From Bacteroidota bacterium (lineage in GTDB: Bacteria > Bacteroidota > Bacteroidia > Bacteroidales > UBA4417), in contig JACAAZ010000005.1 in the NCBI GenBank assembly GCA_013376995.1, forward strand, positions 1-64,000: 64,000 bases of DNA. Reading direction: 5' to 3'. Every line of letters starts with the position of its first letter. Positions within the stretch are counted from its first letter, which is position 1. Shown here in pieces: positions 1 to 10,400 of this stretch. A program made the translations under genes and the position numbers. Under the pieces are notes generated by a model. It did not search any database. It was not told the origin of the DNA and worked only from the letters and a program-made list of their open reading frames with translations.

Positions 1-51
1 CATCAAAAAAGCCCCGACAATCCACAGAAATAAGTGTTTTTGTCTTTTCAT
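1..51 (-). CDS. 5' end of a secreted protein (truncated by window edge)
   Basis: Only the first 17 codons lie in the window; the ATG is the complement of positions 49-51 and the frame reads off the left edge. They encode MKRQKHLFLWIVGAFLM, a basic start followed by a hydrophobic run, which is the beginning of a signal peptide or membrane anchor. The leader just upstream of the ATG (AAACCCAAACTATC) resembles those of two other secreted-protein genes in the window. It lies downstream of the 378-residue dockerin-like gene in the same direction. Nothing can be said about the mature protein. Confidence 0.55.
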   Translation of the reverse strand, partial: MKRQKHLFLWIVGAFLM

Positions 52-193
52 GATAGTTTGGGTTTTTGTTTATAAAAGGATTAATGGTCTTTCATTGAAT
101 ACAATTTTGCTGTTCTTTTTTTTAATCATAAAATGGGGTTAGAGTGAATATTTGGGTTATTTATTTAGTTTATGTTTCAAGTGTTGAATAGAA

Positions 194-1330
194 TCAGGGT
201 TTCTGGACACTGATGATCGATGTTGAATTATTATCGACCAATGCCATGTCCGATCCGTCAACAACAGAATCTCCGTTAACATCCGATACAAGATAACCAT
301 GCATCAGGGCTGTGGAGGCATTGTCGACGATAGCCATGTCAGAACCATCAACCACACCATCCTGGGTAACTTCTCCGCCATAAATAGCAAATAATCCGTT
401 CCCCAGGGATTTGAGATTGTTACCAAAGGCTTGTGATGCTGCATTACTGAAATCGTAATTCACTGTGCCAGAAGCAAATGAAACAGGGTTTGAACTCCAG
501 GTTTCCACGCTGTTACGGTGATTAATTACAATGAAGTAGGAGCCGCTTAGTGAACCAGGAACAGACAGGCTACATTTTCCGTTGGTATACAGCATCGTGT
601 TTGCGAATGTGTATGCCGTTGAAAAAGGATAGATTGCCTGTGCAAGTTTAACAGTGATCACATCAGCTACAGGACCGGGAAAATGATATCCGGATTCATC
701 CAGCGCTTTGTGATTACCGGTACCTGTAACATACAAGCCCTCGAGAAATAAGGTAATGTTTTCCGGTTTTGAATGTGATGTAGCTGATGTAACAGCAACA
801 TTAACCGGGCGGGTTGTACCTGGAATATAAGCAGCTACAACTGTATGATAAGGCATCAGGTTCATACTCCAGGAATAACTGAGCGGGTCATTTCCGAAAT
901 CGACACTATTGGTCAACCGGACACGACAGACTTTGGTTCCTGTTGTACTACTGATAAGGGTGCCGGAAGTAAGACCGGAAACATAGTCACGGGGAGGCGT
1001 ACGCGGAGCGATTTTTACGCAACGGTATGCTGCATCATAGGCAATGTTCTGGGGTACCTGGCTGGCATTCAACTCTGAACCCGAAAGAAGTGAAGGGGTA
1101 ATAGTTCCACCGTTCACAAATCCCGTATTCAGCAGAATTCCTGTATTAAATCCTGCAAGTTCGAAAGCTGTAGTTCCGCTTTGTACAAGGTAAAGATCAA
1201 ATTCAAAAACCTGTGAACTTACAAAACTGCAATTACGAATCTCACAACTGTAGGTTGGAGTATCAGCATACACTTTACTAAGTGAGATGAAGATGATCGC
1301 CGTAAGAGTGAGTAGGATATACCTTATCAT
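194..1330 (-). CDS. Secreted protein with N-terminal beta-sandwich-like domain and C-terminal dockerin-like module
   Basis: 378 residues with a signal peptide (about residues 1-22). Residues about 24-165 look like a beta-sandwich ('VFEFDLYLVQSGTTAFELAG' and a later 'VCRVRLTNS'), a layout that recalls cohesin-like domains, but this is only an impression. From about residue 190 to the end it carries the same module that ends two other proteins in this window: an 'LEGLY' start, a 'GSYFIVINHRNSVETWSS' core, 'IYGG', and two calcium-loop repeats (E-x-T-x-D-G-x-V-D-G-S-D at about 320 and D-x-N-x-D-S-x-V-D-G-S-D at about 350). The 12-residue loops match the dockerin type I pattern. It has no type A T9SS sorting domain. 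It lies 84 bases downstream of the giant surface protein, with a strong hairpin between. Function unknown; the extracellular location is fairly certain. Confidence 0.8.
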   Translation of the reverse strand: MIRYILLTLTAIIFISLSKVYADTPTYSCEIRNCSFVSSQVFEFDLYLVQSGTTAFELAGFNTGILLNTGFVNGGTITPSLLSGSELNASQVPQNIAYDAAYRCVKIAPRTPPRDYVSGLTSGTLISSTTGTKVCRVRLTNSVDFGNDPLSYSWSMNLMPYHTVVAAYIPGTTRPVNVAVTSATSHSKPENITLFLEGLYVTGTGNHKALDESGYHFPGPVADVITVKLAQAIYPFSTAYTFANTMLYTNGKCSLSVPGSLSGSYFIVINHRNSVETWSSNPVSFASGTVNYDFSNAASQAFGNNLKSLGNGLFAIYGGEVTQDGVVDGSDMAIVDNASTALMHGYLVSDVNGDSVVDGSDMALVDNNSTSIISVQKP

Positions 1331-1363
1331 TTTTTAATTTTTTTTAGTTTGAAATCCCTGAAA

Positions 1364-1396
1364 TTTCCGTCTCGTTGCTATACAACGAGACGGAAA
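1364..1396 (-). terminator. Strong hairpin after the giant surface protein gene
   Basis: A perfect 14-bp inverted repeat (TTTCCGTCTCGTTG at 1364-1377 with its complement at 1383-1396) encloses a 5-base loop. It lies between the stop of the giant gene (1415) and the start of the 378-residue gene (1330). There is no long T-run behind it on the minus strand, so it may be a terminator, a transcript stabiliser or a partial read-through element rather than a classical rho-independent terminator. Confidence 0.55.
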
Positions 1397-1414
1397 ATCG
1401 GGGAGTTTAAGAGA

Positions 1415-4400
1415 CTATAATGGAGGTCTCTGAGCCTGGATGACAGCTGTTGCATTGTTATCAACAATTGCCATATCAGATCCGTCAACAACACCATCAC
1501 CATTAACATCTTCAGCGAAGTAACCCTGTAATACAGATGTGCTTGCATTATCTACATTGGCCATGTCAGAACCGTCAACAACACCGTCAACGTTAACATC
1601 ACCTCCATAGATAACAAATACAGATCCAATTGGTTTAAGGTTATCTCCATAAGCTTGCGTAGCAAAGGTTGTGAAATCGTAAGTGAAAGGACCTGAACCG
1701 GTAAGTGATACTGGTGCAGCGCTCCATGTTTCCATACTGTTACGATGTTTAACAACGATATAATAACTGCCTGACAGGCTTCCTGGGATGGTAGTAATAT
1801 TCATAAGTCCATTGACATTCAGATTTACATTAGTGTATGATTGTGCAATGGCATATGGAGTGGTTGAATTATGCAGCTCAACGGTCATCTGGTCAGCAAC
1901 AGGTGCTGTGAACTTAGGAGTAGGATTGATGTCCATAGCCTGGTTCATAGTAGTTCCATTATACAAACCTTCCAGATATACCTTCACGTTGAGGGTCTTT
2001 ACAGGAGGTGTGATAGTTACAAAGTAATCCTCTGTAATACCTGAATAGAATTGAGTACATGCATCTGTTGAACCATTCGGGTTACCTGTACCTCTCGTGC
2101 GGATGCGCATACCGGTTAACCCGGCAAGTGCACCTGAAGGAATAGCTACATTAGCAGTTGAAGCAACTCCAACAGTGGAAGTAGTAGTTATCTGCGTCCA
2201 TTCAGTGGGTTCAAAAATCCCGTTCTGGTTAAAGTCGATCCATACCGAAATGATATCAGAAGTGGATGTAGTAACACTCAACGGGTAGGTAGTACCCTGC
2301 ACAAGAGCTGTTGTATTTGTACCTGTTGGGTAGTAGATACCTAAAGTGCTGCCATTAGCAGTTGAGCATTGGTTATGGTTGGTATTCACCAGGTTATGGA
2401 AGGTAACATTAGTGATATCACCCGGACATGAACCAAGACCACCTAAGGTGCTTGTACAATAAGGATCTGTTGGGAAGGTGTTCCCGCTAACAGCAACACT
2501 GGCTGTGAGGCTTCCTGCAACATTGGTAATTGTACCGCTATAATCCAGATTGGCAGTAGCAGCTTCAAGAACAACGTAAACATTGGCACTTACAGCGCCT
2601 CCGGTGTACGGTATATTAAGCGTGCTTGCATAACCTGAACCAGAAGTAAGGGATACCTTGTATCCTGCAGGAGGCGTAACAACCACATTACCGGAGGCCG
2701 GAGTGAGAAGAACACCACTGACGTGGTAGGACTTTTCAGCAGAGGTTGAACCAGGTGTCAACTGACCAAAATTGAGTACAGTTGGAGATGCACCAAGAGC
2801 CGGGGTGGTTGACAGGGTAATATTCACTATGTAATCTTCGGTTTCACCATATGAATAGGTTCCGCAGGGTACAATAGAACTAGGAGTAGTACCTTCCTTA
2901 CAAATAACGCGCATTAAGGTATGCCCAGGAATAGCGCCTACAGGTATTGTAATCGTACCGGTCTCAGTGTGAGCTCCTAATGTATAGGTAGGAGAAACAT
3001 ATACCTGTTCTCCTGCATCAAAAGTACCACTCTGGTCAAAGTCGATGAAAACTCCGAAAGCGTTGTTGTAGTTGTAAGTTCCGCAAGTTCCGGCACTCAG
3101 GCTGATAGGTACAGTTGCACCCTGTTCCAGGTTTGTAGGAGCAAGGCCTTTGTAATTACTGTACAAGTTCAGCGTAGAACCGGTTCCACCTGTAGTGAAA
3201 CAATCAGAGGTATTATTCAGTGTACCAAGAGTAACATTGAATACATCCTCATCTGCAACATTAGTTGCACTTGATGTACAATAGGAATTCAGGAGGTTGG
3301 AAGTAGCGGTTACTGCAACATTTACAGTAAGTGCACTGGCGCCTGCATTCGTGATGTTTCCTGCGTAATCAGTGTTGGCTAATGTAGGCATAAACTTCAC
3401 ATAGATAGGAGTAGCGACAAGTGCTGGTCCTGTATAAGGTACAAGCACTGAACTTCCAAATCCTGATCCGCTGGTGAGAGAAACCTCAAATCCGGCAGGA
3501 GCAGTAACAGTCAGGTTGCCTGAACCTGTCAGGTTGAGACCGGAAAGTGAATAGGATTGTTCAGCAGAACTGCCACCGTTGGCTACATAACCTAAAGCAA
3601 GAGATGTAGGAGTTACTGACAGCAAAGGCTGTTTAGGTTCCCAAACCACATCATCAATGTAAATGTAAGAATAGGTGGTTGTCTGTGGATGCTGGAACGC
3701 AATATACTGGTCTGAACCTGCATATGCGGAGAAATCAATGATCTCATTCGTCCAGTTTGTAATGCTCAGGCCTGTAACAGTCTGGAATGGGGTAAATGTA
3801 GAACTGTTTGTAGGATCTGACATAGTACCGACAATAACAGATGTATTGGTGCTGGCTCCCTTGGCTGCAAATCTCAACCAATGGTTTCCGGAATTCAGGT
3901 TCGATAGCTGCGGAGAGATCAGCATAGGTGCATCAGTAGATGCAGTGGCATATGAACTGTACAACTGAACGCAGTTAGGCGAAGAATTCGGGACTGAAGT
4001 AGTTGTTACAACCGTTTGCGATGTATATGTTGGTGAAACATACTTCGACCAGCAAACTGGCAGGTTCGGTGTTGTAACTGCATCAAAGTTCTGGTTGATA
4101 GCTGTTGCTGCAACACAGTTGGTTGTGAGTGTAACAGGACCATTCCATGGACTCTGTGATGATGTAGAGCAAACATTCTTGATGTAAACATCGTATGAGG
4201 TTGCTGGTGTTAAACCTGAAATAACATATGGATTTGAAGTGGTCGAGGCGGTAATGGTGCCTGTTCCGGCTGCATGTCCAACTGCTCCGTAATCAAATTT
4301 AACGGTTGTGGCGCCTGTCCATGTAAGACTGGCATCAGTTGTACCTACACCTGCTACAGTCAATCCGCTAGGTTCTGGACATGCAGGAGTCGGTTCAAAC

Positions 4401-7400
4401 TTGAAGTCGTCGAAACTCAGGTACCAGGGATAACCCGTTGGCTCATCTGATTTGATACCCATATAGTATACACCACTCGTTGCAGGAGTAAAGGTATACT
4501 TGAATTCGGTATAGGTAGCATTATTACATATAATTCCGGAAGCAAGAACATTCGTCATTCCGGCTGAAGTGTTTGAGGTACCGTAAGCAACATCCATGGT
4601 GAAATAGTCAGGAGGTGTAAGATCCTTATTCATCATGTAGAACTGGAAGTCATAAGAAGTACCTGCTACCAGGTCCATCGATGGCGTGAAAATCCAGGTT
4701 GTATTGCCATAGTAGGTATAAATGTAATGGGTACCTGTGCGTGGGCCGCTATAGGTTGAAGAGGTTGCGCTTGAATAAGGACCGGATGTTCCGGATACAT
4801 TCTCATACGACCAGCAAGCAGGAAGGATCTTGGATCCAACAGTAACCATGCTTTCAAATCCTTCAGTCCATGGGAAAGTAGAAATGGTACCGCAAACAGT
4901 AGTAAAGCTGATGGGCCCTACCCATGTACTGGTTGTTCCACCGCCACAATCTGACTGAACATAGAACGAATAATTGGTTCCTGCAGTCAACCCTGAAAGG
5001 TTGTATGGCTTTGAAGTAACGCCGCTAATCAACGTACTCCCTGCTCCAAGGTGGGTATATCCTTGCGGACCCCATTCAATGTTCCAGGTAGTAGATGTAC
5101 CATTCTCAGTCCAGTTAAGGTCGGCTGAAGTCTTGGTAAGGTTGGTGGCTGCTAGGTTGGTAGGAGCAGGACAAGCAACAAGAGTAGTAAAGCTCTTGGG
5201 GCCAATCCATGAACTCAGGCTTCCGCTACCGCAATTGGCACGGACATAATATGCATAAGTTGTAGTTGGCGTTAGCCCATGAAGGGTATAAGGATTGGTT
5301 ACTCCGAGAACCGTTGTGCCGGTACCCTGGGTAAATCCGTTGAGTCCCCATTCAATATCCCAGCTGGTTTCACTTCCGCCAGCAGTCCATGAAAGGTTGG
5401 CAAAGGTATTGCCAGGAGTTGCAAGCAAGGTATAAGGAGCAGGACACAAAGGTGTTGCAGTTACATTGATATCATCGAGGAAAATACCATCCTGGTCACC
5501 GGCACTGTAGCAATGGAAACCGATATAGTAAACACCTGTGGTACTGGGTGTAAATGATTGTTTTACCAATGTATAGGTTGCATTGTTATAATTAGCAGCA
5601 GTGAACACGGCAGCGCTGGTCATACCGGCGGCAGAAGCTGTGGTGCCATATTTAACCTCAAGGTTCTCAAACCAGGTTGAACTGGCAACCCTGTGGTAGA
5701 ATTTAAGGTCATAGCTGACGCCACCCGTTAACTGTAAGCCCTGGGTGAAATACCAGTCGTCCATATTTACTCCGAGAGCACTGTATCCAATAGATAGTTT
5801 ATTAGCCCCGCTATTGGTAGTTCCAGCAGTGGTTGCCCAGAATTTACCGTCGGCATTTACATCCTGTACGGTTCCACATCCAGTGGCAGGAGGTGTGTAA
5901 GTGTCGAATGTTTCAGTATAAGGAATGGTGGTCGAACTGCAAGCTGTAGTAAACGACTTGGGACCTGACCATGTGCTGGTTCCGCTTGTACAATGACCTC
6001 TTACATAATATGCATAAGCGGTATTGGAGGTAAGCCCGGAAACTGTATAAGGATTTGTCACAGCAGTATAGGTAGGTGTACCTGTAGGTGTAAATCCATT
6101 TGCTCCAAGCTCTATATCATAATTAAGGGCACCGGCTGTCCATCCTAGTTGAGCCGTGCTGGTTGTGATATTGGTTGCCGTTAGGGCAGTAGGAGCAGGA
6201 CACAAAGGAATGGGTTCCCAGTTAACATTGTCAATATACAGGTAGGCGTATGTGGTTGTTAATGGATGCTGTATGGCAATGTAGGTATTGGTACCGGCAT
6301 AACTTGCGAAACTAACGGTCACTTCAGTCCAGGATGTGGTATTCAAACCGGTCACTGTCTGTAATGGAGTGAAAGTAGCGCTGTTTGCAGGATCAGACAT
6401 TGTACCGACAATAACAGACAGGTTGGTGCTGTTTCCCTTTGCAAAGAACCTCAATTGATAGGTTCCGGCATTCAGGTTGGAAATCGGGGGAGAAATCAGC
6501 ATTGGGGCGTCTGTAGAAACGGAAGCGCCTGAAGAATACAACTGAACACAGTTAGGTGAAGAATTAGGCGTTGTGGTCACTGTTGTAACTGTTTGCGCTG
6601 AATAAGTAGGTGAGGTATACTTGTTCCAGCATGAAGGCAGATTAGGAACGGCAACGGCATCGAAATTCTCGGAAAGAGAAGAAACGGATGCACAAAGAGT
6701 TACGAAGTTCTTAGGCCCGGCCCAGGTGCTCTGAAGCGGACCAGGACAGTTACCTCTTACGTAGAAATCATAACTTGTGTTCGGAGAAAGGCCGCTAGCT
6801 GCATATGGTGCACTGACGCCCGTTGCAGTAGGTGTGCCAGGTGTGAAACCTGCAAGTCCAACAGCTACATCATAGTTTGTTGATGTACCGGTCCAGCCCA
6901 GTGATGCTGTGGTCGATGTAACACTTGTAGCAGTAAGGGTGGTAGGTGGAGGGCAGCTTGGAACGTTTTCAATTCCAAATTCGTCAATAGCTTGGTTGCA
7001 GAATCCTGAACCATAGTTGGAATTTGAAGTAAACCTGAACTTAACAGTTTGTCCAACATAAGCTGCGAGACTAACAACGTTAAGTGTCCAGGGTGAAGTT
7101 GTGGCTGTAGCAAATACAGAGTTTGCTGAAGTATGTGCATACAGGTCAGTCCACGTAGCTCCATTATTAGTACTGATCTGCAGAGTCAGGGGAACAGGTG
7201 ATAACTGGTTTCCGCCGGTTCCTAACCAGTAATAATACTTCACCTGTTTAGCTGTTGCATCCAGCACAAAAGCAGGTGAATAGAAGTAATATGGGTTATA
7301 GGCCGTTTGTGCATTGTAAACATCCAGCCTGGCAAAATAGGTTCCTGTTCCACTTTGAGCGGTTGTAACTCCATGCGTTGCATCGGAAGTTGCTGTACCC

Positions 7401-10400
7401 CAATGTGATGTTGCCCCGGCAGCTCCTTCACCATAGGACCAGCAACCCAGGGTTGCAGAGAAACTTTCGGTGAAAGGGAAAGTGCTGATAGAAGCACAAG
7501 GTGTGGTTGCATTGGCTGTTGCACCCGTACTGGACTTATAGTTGAATGCATCTGTCGACCATGCCTTATAGTAATAGGCAGTGTTGGCAGATAGCCCTGT
7601 ATGGTTAAATGCAGCAAGTGTACCAATATAAATAATGGTACCCTGGTTTGCGCCGATGGTATCCCCAACTATATAAGCTTTACCATTCTTTGGCGTGCCA
7701 AAGGAGCTGGTGGAAGCAGTGGCCAGGATAACGTTATTACCGGCTGCATTGTTTGTCCAGGTCGTGTTGATCTGGGCGGCACTGAATGCAGTGGCTGCGA
7801 GGGCTGTCGGAGGAGCTACGGAAGGAGTGGCAGTTGCGCCGATTCCGCTTGAGTAAGCTGCGCCATCATAGGAGAACACTTTATAATATGCAGGCACATT
7901 ATAGGTAAGGCCTGTATGGCTATAAGGTGAAGTGGTTCCTACATATAATACGGTTCCGCCTGCGAGAGCATTACCAACGGTAGGAGCCCCTGTGGGTGCT
8001 GTGAAAGTACCGGTAGCGTTGTAAACGATTACAACGTTATTGCTCGATAAGTTCGGTGTGAAAGCAATATTGACCTGCTGTGAACTGATGGCTGTTGCAG
8101 TAACTCCGCCCGGGTTGATGACACCACCGGCAAGGCCTGCGAATTCGTCAGCTCCAACATCTGGAGTTGCACCCCTGGTATTGCCGTCAAAGTCGTCAGT
8201 AACAGCAATGGGTGTTGATATAGAAATACCGCCGCTTTCGCATAATGTAGCAATTGTTGTCTGCATATGCAGATCAAACGGAGCTGTAATAACGTTTACA
8301 AAAGGCGGAAGTTCACGGAAGGAAACAGCATCCCTTGATGGACCTACAGCAGTCTGATAAGCTGCCATAGTCTGGTAGGAATTTGTTCCATCGTACATAA
8401 TCAGGTTATTAGTACCAGGTGCACCTGCATAAAAGCAGTTTGCATTGGAATTGGCTGAATAACTTGTCAATGTAGTCGAACTGCGGCGATAAGCTGCAGT
8501 TATTCCAGTTGAATTTGGAGTTGAAACATTAACCAGCACATTATCCCTTAGGTCGAGATTATATGTAGTTGAAGCATAAAGCGCTGCACTACCAAAAATT
8601 GCACCTGTGCTGGTTGCATTCAGATAAACTGAATTGTAGAACACATTGTTTGCAGAAGATGCGCCACCAACATAAATACCTACCAGAGGTATCCCAGAGT
8701 TAGCGGCGGTTGTGCGAAGGTCACTTATAAAGTTATTGTAGAAATTTGTTGTTGTACCTCCAGAAAGATATGCACCGTAAAGGGTTGGACCTGTACTGGC
8801 TGTAGCAAGATTGTATATCTTGTTCTTATAGGCGTTGGTAATACCAGCCCCCAGATAAATACCATACATGGTTCCACCTGTTCCTCCAGCAACACTAAAA
8901 CCATATACACTGTTGTTGTAAAGGTTGAGCGTTGTAGTGGCAGAATTATATATACCGTAGATTGTACCTGAAGTAGCTCCGGTAATGCTAAAGTTATAAA
9001 GCTGGTTGCCACTAACATCATCAGTGCCACCATAGCCTTTTCTGATACCATAAATGGTTCCACCACCAGCTACTGTGAAGTTATAGAACTGATTATTCTG
9101 TACAGTCTTATTTCCAGTTGCTGAATTGAAATATAATCCGCAGACAGTTGCTGTACCTGTAGTGGATAAATTGCGAACAATATTATTAGTGAACGATTCA
9201 GTCGCTGCGTTAAAAGTATAGATAGCGTAAATGGCTGCAGTACTTGCAGCAGCGGAACAAGTTAGGCCATCAACAGTATTACTTGCAATAGTAAGTATTC
9301 CTGAACCAGGATAAATACCATAGATTAAACCAATACCAGTTTTAGTAAGACCTGTAACAGTATTGTTAGAAATGTTATTGTTCGTAGGAACACCTGTGCT
9401 ATATATACCGTAGAGACCACCAGTTCCAGGTGTGGTTACAGTCTGAACAGTGTTGTAAGAAATATTCAGGTTAGCAGGACCACCAGTATTCTGAATCCCA
9501 TACCAAGCACCTGAAGTAGCTGTAGTATATGCACCTGAAACAATGTTATTCTTAATATCTACAGTATTGGATGCGGCTGTAGAACCAATACCATTATCAA
9601 TACCATAAACTGAGCTGCTGGTAGCACCGCATGCAAGAGTGATAGTATTATAGTTAATGGTTGCGCTTGCGCTTGTACCAGCTGCAGCATAGATTCCACG
9701 AAGAGTTAATGGGTGATTGACACCTGAACCATTATTGTTATTAATGGTATTATAGGAAATGTTAATCCCCCACTGGTTATTTACACGGATACCGGCTGCA
9801 GGATTTAATGCTGCAGCAGCTCCACCAAAGTTAATAACAGTATTTCCTGTAAAGGAGGATGTACCCCCAATATCATTCCCGGTATCACCAAGAGTGAAAG
9901 GAGTTGCAGCAGCATAACCAATAATGGCAATACCGATGTTGCAGTTCTGTAACGTATTGGTGTAGAACTTGTTATAAGAGTTAGTACCACCTGCGGTAGT
10001 AGGAGTAATGACAGTTGTTTGGGCTGCCACTGTGGAGTTCATCACGTTAATTGCACGTGAACCATCGACTGCTGGTGCAGTTCCGGAAGCATTGTTATTC
10101 CTGCTTAGGGTAACAACGCAGTTCTTAATGGTATTGTACTGACAACCATTGGTTCCATCAACTTTGAACATGGCATATCCATATTCCATGGTTGCGGGGT
10201 TCGTTGTGTTAGGATCATAAAGGTCAATCCCGTCAATGGTTACATAATCGGAACCAACAAGGTTCCACATACCATCCTGAACAGCCGTACCCGGGGTATT
10301 GGTACCCACATAGGCAGTGATCAGAGGATTTGCCCCGGATCCAAATTTCTGAAAGACGATTTGGTCGGAGGCTGTCCCTGTCGCAGTAATGGACAAGGGC

